Assembly: GCA_003248805.1 (NCBI GenBank)
Contig: QFQY01000102.1
Span: 1-7,604, forward strand
DNA: 7,604 nucleotides
Source: Chelatococcus sp.
GTDB lineage: Bacteria > Pseudomonadota > Alphaproteobacteria > Rhizobiales > Beijerinckiaceae
Direction: 5' to 3'
Position 1 is the stretch's first letter. Every line of letters starts with the position of its first letter. Positions 1-5,943 of the stretch are shown here, one piece after another. A model generated the notes under the pieces. It did not search any database and was not told the DNA's origin. It was given only the letters and a program-made list of their open reading frames with translations. The position numbers and the translations under genes were made by a program.

Positions 1-944
1 AAGCCCATATGCGCCACCGAGGAGTAGGCGATCAGCTTCTTGATGTCCTCCTGCATCAGCGCCACCAGCGAGGTGTAGACGATGGCGATGACGGAGAGCG
101 CGAAGACCAGCGGCGCGAAATAGGCCGAGGCCTCCGGGAACATCGGGATCGAGAAGCGGATGAAGCCGTAGCCGCCCATCTTCAGCAGGATGGCGGCCAG
201 GATCACCGAGCCGGCCGTCGGCGCCTCGACGTGGGCGTCCGGCAGCCAGGTGTGGACCGGCCACATCGGCATCTTCACCGCGAAGGAGGCGAAGAAGGCG
301 ACCCACAGCCACTTCTGCATCTCGGAGGGGAACTTGTGCGCCAGCAGCGTCGGGATGTCGGTGGTGCCGGCGTTCCAATACATCGCCATCACGGCCAGCA
401 GCATCAGCACCGAGCCGAGCAGCGTGTAGAGGAAGAACTTGTAGGAGGCGTAGACGCGCCGCTTGCCGCCCCAGATGCCGATGATCAGGAACATCGGGAT
501 CAGGCCGGCCTCGAAGAACAGGTAGAACAGCACGAGGTCGAGCGCCGCGAAGACGCCGATCATCAGCGTCTCGAGGATCAGGAAGGCGACCATGTACTCC
601 CGCACCCGCTTCTCGACCGAGGTCCAGGAAGCGAGGATGCAGAACGGCATCAGGAACGCCGTCAGCACGATGAAGGGGAAGGAGAAGCCGTCGACGCCGA
701 GCTTGAAGGCGATCTTGTCGGAGACCCAGGCATGGGTCTCGACCATCTGGAAGCCGGGATTGGCGGTGTCGAAGCGGCCCCAGGCGACGCAGGCGAGCAC
801 GAAGGTCAGCACCGTGGTGACCAGGGCCGCCCAACGCGCATTGGAGTCGACCGACGCCTGATCGCCGCGCTGCGCCAGGATGAACGCCGCGCCGACCAGC
901 GGCAGGACGAGAAGACCGGTGAGGATACCGAAGCCGAACATCAT
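1..944 (-). CDS. nuoM: NADH-quinone oxidoreductase subunit M (NuoM), partial: N-terminal 314 residues
   Basis: NuoM is one of the three antiporter-like proton-pumping subunits of the complex I membrane arm, located in the inner membrane. The gene starts at the right (ATG 944-942) and runs off the left edge after 314 codons; E. coli NuoM is about 509 residues, so roughly the last 40% is missing. Family landmarks are present: the helix 5 glutamate in FFEAGLIPMF (Glu145), the Lys224 segment VKMPMWPVHTWLPDAHVEAP, Lys255 in AAILLKMGGYG, and the lysine pair in EDIKKLIAYSSVAHMG (about 299-314). These correspond to the E. coli Glu144, Lys234 and Lys265 proton-path residues. The nuoL stop lies one base upstream, which suggests translational coupling. 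The start has two consecutive ATGs (944 and 941) and only a weak GGGTGAG ahead of it, so either could be used. Identity is near certain from the motifs and the position after nuoL. Confidence 0.97.
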   Translation of the reverse strand, partial: MMFGFGILTGLLVLPLVGAAFILAQRGDQASVDSNARWAALVTTVLTFVLACVAWGRFDTANPGFQMVETHAWVSDKIAFKLGVDGFSFPFIVLTAFLMPFCILASWTSVEKRVREYMVAFLILETLMIGVFAALDLVLFYLFFEAGLIPMFLIIGIWGGKRRVYASYKFFLYTLLGSVLMLLAVMAMYWNAGTTDIPTLLAHKFPSEMQKWLWVAFFASFAVKMPMWPVHTWLPDAHVEAPTAGSVILAAILLKMGGYGFIRFSIPMFPEASAYFAPLVFALSVIAIVYTSLVALMQEDIKKLIAYSSVAHMG

Positions 945-945
945 C

Positions 946-2961
946 TCACCCGCGCACGAGATACCAGGTCACCAGGCCCGCGACGCCGATCAGCATCGCG
1001 AAGGCATAGTGATAGAGATAGCCGGTCTGGAGACGCACCACGCGGTTCGTCACATCGACCACACGCGCCGAGACACCGTCCGGCCCGAGGCCATCGATGA
1101 CCATCCCGTCGCCCTTCTTCCAAAGGAACTTTCCGAGCCACATGGCCGGCTTCACGAACAGGAAGTCGTAGATTTCGTCGAAGTACCACTTGTTGAGCAG
1201 GAAGCGGTACAGGATCGGGTTCGCCGCGGCGAGCCGCCCCGGGATCGACGGGCTGATCACGTAGAACCACAGCGCGAACAGGAAGCCGACGACCATCGCC
1301 ACGAAGGGCGACCAGACGACCCATTTCGGCACCTCGTGCATCGCGTGCAGGATGTGGTTGTCCTTGCCAATGAACAGCGCCGACTTCCAGAAATGCTCGA
1401 AGTCGTGGCCGATGAAAGCTTCCTTGAAGGTGAAGCCGGCGACGATCGCGCCGATCGAGAGCACCGCGAGCGGGATCAGCATGACGAGCGGGCTCTCATG
1501 CGGCGTGTGGTCATGGCCGTGACCGTGCCCGTGATCGTCATGCGCATGGGCATGGGCATGGTCGTCATGGCCGTGCGCGGCATGGCCGTGGTCGTCGTGC
1601 CCGTGGCCGGCCCAGCGCGGCTTGCCCTCGAAGGTCATGAAGTACAGGCGCCAGGAATAGAAGGAGGTGAAGCAGGCCGCCACGACCAGCAGCACGAAGG
1701 CGTACTCGCCGGCGAAGCCCTTATGCGCGGCGAAGGCGCTCTCGATGATCGCGTCCTTCGAGAAGTAGCCGGCGGTGAGCGGGAAGCCGGTCAGAGCCAG
1801 CGTGCCGATCGTCATCGCGAGGGCGGTCAGCGGGATATGCTTCCGCAGTCCGCCCATGTTCCGCATGTCCTGCTCGTGGTGCATCGCGTGGATGACCGAG
1901 CCGGCGCCGAGGAACAGCAGCGCCTTGAAGAAGGCGTGGGTGAAGAGGTGGAAGACGCCCGCGCCATAATTGCCGACGCCGAGCGCGACGAACATGTAGC
2001 CGAGCTGCGAGCAGGTCGAATAGGCGATGACGCGCTTGATGTCGTTCTGCACCAGGCCGACCGTCGCGGCGAAGAAGGCGGTGGTCGCGCCGATGACGAC
2101 GACGACGGTCAGCGCATCGGGCGCGTATTCGAAGATCGGCGACAGGCGCGCGACCATGAACACGCCGGCGGTGACCATCGTCGCGGCATGGATCAGGGCC
2201 GAGACCGGGGTCGGGCCCTCCATCGCGTCCGGCAGCCAGGTGTGCAGCAGGAGTTGCGCCGACTTGCCCATCGCGCCGACGAACAGCAGCAGCGAGGCGA
2301 GCGTCAGCGCATGCCAGTCATGGCCGAGGAAGCGGAAGCTCTGGGTGGTGAGTTCGGCAACGCGCGGGAAGATGCCGTCGAACGCGACCGAGCCGAACAG
2401 CACGAACACCAGGAACATGCCGAGCGAGAAGCCGAAATCGCCGACGCGGTTGACGATGAACGCCTTCATCGCCGCGGCGTTGGCCGAGGGCTTCTGGTAC
2501 CAGAAGCCGATCAGCAGATAGGAGGCGAGGCCGACGCCCTCCCAACCGAAGAACATCTGGACCAGGTTGTCCGACGTCACCAGCATGAGCATGGCGAAGG
2601 TGAAGAGCGAGAGATAGGCGAAGAAGCGCGGCCGGTGCGGATCCTCGTGCATGTAGCCGATCGAGTAGAGATGCACGAGCGACGACACGGTGTTGACCAC
2701 GACCAGCATGACCACGGTCAGCGTGTCGATGCGGAAGGCCCAGTCGACCCTCAGCGCACCCGACGCCATCCAGGTCGCGACCTGCACGCGGGTGGTTCCG
2801 GCGCCGAAGCCGACATTGACGAAGGCGACCCAGGACAGCAGCGCCGAGACGAAGAGCAGCGAGGTCGTGACGATCTCGGAGGCGCGCGCGCCGATCAGGC
2901 GGCCGAACAGGCCGGCGATCAGGAAGCCGATCAGGGGGAGGAAGACGATCGCGTGATACAT
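946..2961 (-). CDS. nuoL: NADH-quinone oxidoreductase subunit L (NuoL)
   Basis: NuoL is the distal antiporter-like pumping subunit of complex I and carries the long lateral helix along the membrane arm. The 671-residue product is longer than E. coli NuoL (613), partly because of a His-rich loop at residues 453-488. Visible landmarks: Glu141 in FFGWEGVGLASYLL, Lys233 in GKSAQLLLHTWLPDAMEGPT, a histidine and lysine in the helix-8 region HLFTHAFFKALLFLG (Lys346), and Lys402 in GYFSKDAI. These match the conserved proton-channel residues of the family. Hydrophobic helices fill the rest, ending with a C-terminal helix and VRG. The ATG at 2961-2959 gives the usual N-terminus (MYHAIVFLPLIGF). It lies 29 nt after the nuoK stop; that gap has only a weak Shine-Dalgarno match (TGGAC) and a 5-bp GC hairpin at 2977-2990. 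The very long plus-strand frame opposite this gene is a GC-driven shadow. Confidence 0.99.
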   Translation of the reverse strand: MYHAIVFLPLIGFLIAGLFGRLIGARASEIVTTSLLFVSALLSWVAFVNVGFGAGTTRVQVATWMASGALRVDWAFRIDTLTVVMLVVVNTVSSLVHLYSIGYMHEDPHRPRFFAYLSLFTFAMLMLVTSDNLVQMFFGWEGVGLASYLLIGFWYQKPSANAAAMKAFIVNRVGDFGFSLGMFLVFVLFGSVAFDGIFPRVAELTTQSFRFLGHDWHALTLASLLLFVGAMGKSAQLLLHTWLPDAMEGPTPVSALIHAATMVTAGVFMVARLSPIFEYAPDALTVVVVIGATTAFFAATVGLVQNDIKRVIAYSTCSQLGYMFVALGVGNYGAGVFHLFTHAFFKALLFLGAGSVIHAMHHEQDMRNMGGLRKHIPLTALAMTIGTLALTGFPLTAGYFSKDAIIESAFAAHKGFAGEYAFVLLVVAACFTSFYSWRLYFMTFEGKPRWAGHGHDDHGHAAHGHDDHAHAHAHDDHGHGHGHDHTPHESPLVMLIPLAVLSIGAIVAGFTFKEAFIGHDFEHFWKSALFIGKDNHILHAMHEVPKWVVWSPFVAMVVGFLFALWFYVISPSIPGRLAAANPILYRFLLNKWYFDEIYDFLFVKPAMWLGKFLWKKGDGMVIDGLGPDGVSARVVDVTNRVVRLQTGYLYHYAFAMLIGVAGLVTWYLVRG
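1498..1605 (-). other. Histidine-rich low-complexity loop within NuoL
   Basis: NuoL residues 453-488 contain 16 histidines and 7 aspartates in 36 residues, built from imperfect repeats of the type GHDDH(G/A)H plus an HAHAHAH run. The stretch lies right after the helix ending YFMTFEGKPRWAG and before the next helix (LVMLIPLAVLSIGAIVAGF), so it forms an extramembrane loop. E. coli NuoL has only a short loop at this point. The reading frame stays open and the flanks are normal NuoL, so this is an in-frame expansion. Such His/Asp tracts commonly bind divalent metals; that role is inference here. Confidence 0.9.
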
Positions 2962-2990
2962 GGTCGTGAGGTCCAGGCGCCCTGCGGCGC

Positions 2991-3296
2991 TCAGCCTTTC
3001 ATCATGTTGATGTCTTCCACCGCGATCGAGCCGCGGTTGCGGAAGTAGACGACGAGAATGGCGAGGCCGATCGCGGCCTCGGCCGCCGCCACCGTCAGGA
3101 CGAGCATCGCGAAGATCTGGCCGACGAGGTCGCCCAGGAAGCTCGAGAAGGCGACGAAGTTGATGTTGACCGCGAGCAGGATGAGCTCGACCGACATCAG
3201 GATGACGATGATGTTCTTGCGGTTGACGAAGATGCCGAGCACGCCGAGCGTGAACAGGATCGCAGCGACTGCGAGATAATGGCCCAGTCCGATCAT
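2991..3296 (-). CDS. nuoK: NADH-quinone oxidoreductase subunit K (NuoK)
   Basis: NuoK is the small three-helix subunit (homologous to mitochondrial ND4L, related to MrpC) that links the quinone-site module to the antiporter-like subunits. The 101-residue length matches the family. The two conserved membrane glutamates are present: Glu37 in MSVELILLAVNINFVAF and Glu73 in LTVAAAEAAIGLAI; they correspond to E. coli Glu36 and Glu72, both part of the central proton path. The C-terminus GSIAVEDINMMKG is typical of alphaproteobacterial NuoK. ATG 3296-3294 overlaps the nuoJ TGA by one base. An in-frame GTG one codon upstream (3299-3297) would give 102 residues. A strong Shine-Dalgarno at 3305-3311 supports either start. 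An open frame continues far upstream but is only the shadow of nuoJ. Confidence 0.98.
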   Translation of the reverse strand: MIGLGHYLAVAAILFTLGVLGIFVNRKNIIVILMSVELILLAVNINFVAFSSFLGDLVGQIFAMLVLTVAAAEAAIGLAILVVYFRNRGSIAVEDINMMKG

Positions 3297-3919
3297 CACG
3301 CCATCTCCTCCGGCACGCCGGCCCGCGACGGAACCTGCTTGACCTCCATGGCGGCCTCCTTGGTCCGGGCGTTCTGCGTCGGGATGTCCTGACGCTTCAC
3401 GCCGGGCTTCTCGCGCAGGGTCAGCACGATCGCGCCGATCATCGCGACGAGCAGCACGAGGCCGGCCGCCTGGAAGTAATAGACATACTGGGTGTAGAGC
3501 ACCCGCCCGATCGCCTCGGTATTGGTGATGCCGGCGGGAATGGCCGCGACGGGCGCCTTGACGATCTGCGGGTCGATGACCCAGGCGCCGACGACGAGCA
3601 GCAGCTCGACCGCGAAGATGAAGCCGATCAGCGCGCCGATCGGCAGGTAGTTCAGGAAGCCCTGGCGGAACTCGGCGAAGTCGACGTCGAGCATCATCAC
3701 CACGAAGAGGAAGAGCACGGCGACGGCGCCGACATAGACGACGACCAGCAGCATCGCGAGGAACTCGGCCCCGAGCAGCAGGAAGAGCCCCGCCGCGTTG
3801 ACGAATGCGAGGATCAGGTACAGCACCGAATGAACGGGGTTGCGTGAAGTCACCACCATGAACGCGGAGGCGACCGTCACGCCCGCGAACAGATAGAAGA
3901 AAGCCGCTGCGGCATTCAT
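3296..3919 (-). CDS. nuoJ: NADH-quinone oxidoreductase subunit J (NuoJ)
   Basis: NuoJ (mitochondrial ND6 homologue) is a five-helix subunit of the complex I membrane arm; its third helix changes conformation during coupling. The product from ATG 3919 is 207 residues. Helices are visible at about 5-23, 31-49, 52-77, 92-112 and 148-168. The family core is at 37-79 (AFVNAAGLFLLLGAEF, then VVVYVGAVAVLFLFVVMML), including the Tyr-Val-Gly segment of helix 3 at 62-64. The hydrophilic C-terminal tail (169-207) carries no recognised motif. The frame stays open to a GTG at 3967, which would add 16 residues. I prefer ATG 3919 because it gives the normal N-terminus (AFFYLFAGVTVASAFMVV) and has GGAAAGG 9 nt upstream. 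Upstream lies the longest intergenic gap in the window, with a candidate promoter. The gene overlaps nuoK by one base. Confidence 0.97.
   Translation of the reverse strand: MNAAAAFFYLFAGVTVASAFMVVTSRNPVHSVLYLILAFVNAAGLFLLLGAEFLAMLLVVVYVGAVAVLFLFVVMMLDVDFAEFRQGFLNYLPIGALIGFIFAVELLLVVGAWVIDPQIVKAPVAAIPAGITNTEAIGRVLYTQYVYYFQAAGLVLLVAMIGAIVLTLREKPGVKRQDIPTQNARTKEAAMEVKQVPSRAGVPEEMA
3305..3311 (-). promoter_or_regulatory. Strong ribosome binding site for nuoK inside the end of nuoJ
   Basis: On the minus strand GGAGGAG lies 8 nt before the nuoK ATG (5 nt before the alternative GTG), inside the last codons of nuoJ. It is the best Shine-Dalgarno match in the window. Together with the TGATG stop/start overlap it suggests coupled but efficient re-initiation on nuoK. 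Confidence 0.8.
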
Positions 3920-3971
3920 CTCGGCCAGCCTTTCCGCCCCCAGAAGGGCGGCCCTCGTTTCGTTCACGCTC

Positions 3972-3987
3972 CGGGACTCGAGCCCCG
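3972..3987. repeat. Short near-perfect palindrome centred on CTCGAG in the nuoJ leader
   Basis: CGGGACTCGAGCCCCG reads the same on both strands except for one symmetric pair. In minus-strand RNA the mismatch becomes a G-U pair. It lies between the candidate internal promoter and the nuoJ ATG, so it would be in the 5' leader of an nuoJ-initiated transcript. It could fold into a short stem (CGGG/CCCG) or be a dyad binding site. No function can be assigned. Confidence 0.4.
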
Positions 3988-4002
3988 TCGCAGTTTTGAG
4001 CG

Positions 4003-4031
4003 TCTATAGTCAGGCCCGCCGGACGCGACAA
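4003..4031 (-). promoter_or_regulatory. Candidate internal sigma-70 type promoter driving nuoJ-nuoK-nuoL-nuoM
   Basis: On the minus strand there is a -35 box TTGTCG (4031-4026), a 17-nt spacer and a -10 box TATAGA (4008-4003) preceded by C. Each hexamer matches the sigma-70 consensus at 4 of 6 positions, and CTATAG resembles the CTATAT seen in alphaproteobacterial promoters. A start point near 3996 would leave a leader of about 77 nt before the nuoJ ATG. It lies in the only sizeable non-coding stretch of the window. This is a pattern match only; transcription is not shown. Confidence 0.5.
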
Positions 4032-4057
4032 CCGCGCGGCGGATCTGGCTTCACCTC

Positions 4058-4132
4058 GTCATGGTCGGCCTCGAGCCGACCATCTCCTGCCGGAGATTCT
4101 CGGGTCTGCGCTCCGCTTCGCCCGAGAATGAC
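4058..4132. repeat. Mosaic of three palindromes (REP/BIME-like extragenic element) between nuoI and nuoJ
   Basis: Three inverted repeats lie end to end and share bases. The first has 9-bp arms ATGGTCGGC/GCCGACCAT (4061-4069 and 4075-4083, 5-nt loop). The second has 6-bp arms ATCTCC/GGAGAT (4082-4087 and 4092-4097, 4-nt loop). The third has 9-bp arms ATTCTCGGG/CCCGAGAAT (4096-4104 and 4121-4129, 16-nt loop). The whole block is bounded by GTCAT (4058-4062) and ATGAC (4128-4132) in inverted orientation. All arms pair perfectly. No T-run follows on either strand, so it is not a classical intrinsic terminator. The structure resembles interspersed palindromic elements of alphaproteobacterial genomes. 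It begins 8 nt from the nuoI stop codon. Dispersal elsewhere in the genome cannot be seen from this window. Confidence 0.75.
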
Positions 4133-4139
4133 GCTTGTC

Positions 4140-4628
4140 TCACCGATACGGCGCATCCATCGCGATGTTGCGCGCGATCTCGCGTTCCCAGCGCGCGCCG
4201 TTCGCGAGCAGCTTGTCCTTGTCGTAGAACAGCTCCTCGCGGGTCTCGGTCGCGAACTCGAAATTCGGCCCCTCGACGATCGCATCCACCGGGCAGGCTT
4301 CCTGGCAGAAGCCGCAATAGATGCACTTCGTCATGTCGATATCATACCGCGTCGTGCGACGGGTGCCGTCGTTGCGGCGCGGGCCGGCCTCGATGGTGAT
4401 GGCCTGCGCCGGGCAGATCGCCTCGCAGAGCTTGCAGGCGATGCAGCGTTCCTCGCCGTTCGGATAGCGGCGCAGAGCGTGCTCGCCACGGAAACGCGGG
4501 CTGAGCTGCCCCTTCTCGAAGGGGTAGTTCAGCGTCGCCTTCGGCTTGAAGAAGTAGCGCATCGAGAGCGCGAACGCCCCGACGAACTCCTTCAGCAGCA
4601 GGCCCTTGGCGGCTTGCGCGAGTGACAT
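4140..4628 (-). CDS. nuoI: NADH-quinone oxidoreductase subunit I (NuoI), 2x[4Fe-4S] ferredoxin-type
   Basis: NuoI (mitochondrial TYKY/NDUFS8 homologue) carries clusters N6a and N6b, which pass electrons from NuoG to the terminal N2 cluster near the quinone site. The product is 162 residues, the usual alphaproteobacterial size. Both CxxCxxCxxxCP motifs are intact: Cys62, 65, 68 and 72 (CIACKLCEAICP) and Cys102, 105, 108 and 112 (CIYCGFCQEACP). An amphipathic N-terminal region (about 5-27) precedes them and would lie against the membrane. The ATG at 4628-4626 is chosen because MSLAQAAKGLLLKEF is the expected N-terminus; upstream in-frame codons run into the small ORF in another frame. AAGGA lies 9 nt before it. 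The small ORF ends 20 nt upstream. Downstream is the 220-nt gap before nuoJ. Confidence 0.98.
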   Translation of the reverse strand: MSLAQAAKGLLLKEFVGAFALSMRYFFKPKATLNYPFEKGQLSPRFRGEHALRRYPNGEERCIACKLCEAICPAQAITIEAGPRRNDGTRRTTRYDIDMTKCIYCGFCQEACPVDAIVEGPNFEFATETREELFYDKDKLLANGARWEREIARNIAMDAPYR

Positions 4629-4648
4629 CGCCTTCAGTCCTTCCACAC

Positions 4649-4891
4649 TCAGCCGAACGCCGTTCGGCCGATCACATAACCAAGGACGGGCGTGACGCCG
4701 ATCATCATCACGGCCAGCACCGCCCTCGTCCATCCGATGCGCCGCTCATAGGCGTCGCGTTCCTCATCGGTCGTCGACGTGTCGGTCCGGCGCAAACCGC
4801 CGACCACCAGCCCGGCAACGACCCTGTATTCCACCAGTCCGATCCCCAGGCCGACCAGCGCGCCGATCATGCCCGGAGAGAACTCGATCAC
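4649..4891 (-). CDS. Unassigned 80-residue two-helix membrane protein inside the nuo operon
   Basis: I do not recognise this product. It would start at GTG 4891-4889, overlapping the nuoH stop codon by 4 nt (GTGA), the classic arrangement for coupled translation; an internal ATG at 4870 is an alternative. It ends with TGA at 4651-4649, 20 nt before nuoI. The 80 residues show a glycine-rich hydrophobic segment at about 7-33 with Glu21 and Arg23 in its middle, a charged loop at about 34-53 (RRTDTSTTDEERDAYERR), and a second hydrophobic segment at about 55-77. Charge placement favours a cytoplasmic loop. No cysteine is present, so it is not an iron-sulfur protein. It is none of the 14 core Nuo subunits. 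Some alphaproteobacterial nuo clusters, such as that of Rhodobacter capsulatus, contain extra small reading frames, so an accessory or assembly role is possible but inferred. The exact fit between nuoH and nuoI supports a real gene. Confidence 0.72.
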   Translation of the reverse strand: MIEFSPGMIGALVGLGIGLVEYRVVAGLVVGGLRRTDTSTTDEERDAYERRIGWTRAVLAVMMIGVTPVLGYVIGRTAFG

Positions 4892-5937
4892 CGTACCGGC
4901 CCCCAGCCCGTGAGCTGCAGCACCAGCGCCACGATCACCACGCAGGCAAGCGAGAGCGGCAGGAAGACCTTCCAGCCCAGCCGCATCAGCTGGTCGTAGC
5001 GGTAGCGCGGCACGAAGGCCTTCACCATCGCGAACATGAAGAACACGAGGCAGACCTTGAGCGCGAACCAGAACACGCCCGGCAGCCAGGTGAAGGGCGG
5101 CAGCGCCACCGGCGGCGCCCAGCCCCCGAGGAACAGGATCGTCGTCAGCGAGCACATGGTCATGATCGCCACGTATTCGCCGAGCATGAACAGCAGATAC
5201 GGCGTCGAGGAATACTCGACCATGAAGCCGGCGACGAGCTCGGATTCCGCTTCCGCGAGGTCGAAGGGCGGCCGGTTCGTCTCGGCCAGCGCGGAGACGA
5301 AGAAGACGACGAACATCGGGAACAGCGGCAGGAAGTACCAGTTCAGGATGCTCAGCCAGGGCACGCCCAGCGCATGGGCCAGGCCGCGCGTCTGCTGCGC
5401 CTCGACGATCGCCGAGAGGTTCAGCGAGCCGACGCAGAGCAGGACGGTGACGATGACGAAGCCGATCGAGACCTCGTAGGAGACCATCTGCGCCGCCGAG
5501 CGCAGCGCGCTCATGAAGGGGTATTTCGAGTTCGAGGCCCAGCCGGCCATGATGATGCCGTAGACCCCGAGCGACGAGATCGCGAGGATGTAGAGCACGC
5601 CGACATTGATGTCCGCGATCGCCCAGCCTTCCGCCACCGGGATCACCGCCCAGGCGCCGAGCGCCAGAAGGCAGGAGATGAAGGGCGCGAGGATGAACAG
5701 GCCCTTGTTGGAGCCCGACGGAACGATCGGCTCCTTGAGCGCGAACTTGATCAGGTCGGCGAAGCTCTGGAACAGGCCCCAGGGGCCGACCACGTTCGGG
5801 CCGCGCCGCAGTTGCACAGCCGCCCAGATCTTGCGGTCGGCCAGCAGGATATAGGCGATGAAGATCAGCAGGCAGACCAGCAGCAGCAGGCTCTTGCCGA
5901 CGGTCAGCGCGATGGCGAGGACGAGATCCCAGTTCAT
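4888..5937 (-). CDS. nuoH: NADH-quinone oxidoreductase subunit H (NuoH)
   Basis: NuoH (ND1 homologue) forms the membrane part of the quinone-binding chamber and the entry to the proton path, contacting the peripheral arm. The 349-residue product is in the normal range. Signatures: ADRKIWAAVQLRRGPNVVG (34-51), followed by LFQSFADLIKFALKEP (55-70); SALRSAAQMVSYEVSIG (143-159) with Glu155; the acidic loop ALAETNRPPFDLAEAESELV (216-235) with Glu219, 229, 231 and 233, then Glu241 in FMVEYSS; and VKAFVPRYRYDQLMRLGWK (305-323). These are the conserved quinone-channel and cytoplasmic-loop residues of the family. ATG 5937 follows the nuoG stop by 6 nt. GGAG at the very end of nuoG, 9 nt upstream of the ATG, serves as the Shine-Dalgarno. 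The stop codon is shared with the start of the small ORF. A long open frame over the same bases in another minus-strand frame is a codon-bias shadow. Confidence 0.99.
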   Translation of the reverse strand: MNWDLVLAIALTVGKSLLLLVCLLIFIAYILLADRKIWAAVQLRRGPNVVGPWGLFQSFADLIKFALKEPIVPSGSNKGLFILAPFISCLLALGAWAVIPVAEGWAIADINVGVLYILAISSLGVYGIIMAGWASNSKYPFMSALRSAAQMVSYEVSIGFVIVTVLLCVGSLNLSAIVEAQQTRGLAHALGVPWLSILNWYFLPLFPMFVVFFVSALAETNRPPFDLAEAESELVAGFMVEYSSTPYLLFMLGEYVAIMTMCSLTTILFLGGWAPPVALPPFTWLPGVFWFALKVCLVFFMFAMVKAFVPRYRYDQLMRLGWKVFLPLSLACVVIVALVLQLTGWGPVR

Positions 5938-5943
5938 CTGTGC

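Noticed and set aside
9..1100. A 363-codon plus-strand open frame opposite nuoM and the end of nuoL.
   Set aside because: It is the same type of charged, repetitive antisense shadow, crossing a real gene junction; no domain is recognisable.
2977..2990. A 5-bp GC hairpin (GCGCC/GGCGC) between nuoK and nuoL as a regulatory element.
   Set aside because: It is too short to separate from chance in GC-rich DNA; it is mentioned only in the nuoL entry.
880..3048. A 722-codon plus-strand open frame opposite nuoL.
   Set aside because: Its translation is rich in Arg, Glu, Asp, His and Gln and low-complexity, as expected for the antisense of a GC-rich membrane protein gene. The minus strand encodes an unmistakable NuoL with all family residues.
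3920..3967. An N-terminal extension of NuoJ starting at GTG 3967.
   Set aside because: The extra 16 residues are not typical of NuoJ and the spacing of GGAG to this GTG is too short. ATG 3919 has a better-placed GGAAAGG and gives the standard N-terminus.
4058..4132. The palindromes as a Rho-independent terminator after nuoI.
   Set aside because: No T-run follows the stems on the minus strand (the next bases are GACGAGGTG), and the operon continues with nuoJ, so a classical intrinsic terminator is not supported.
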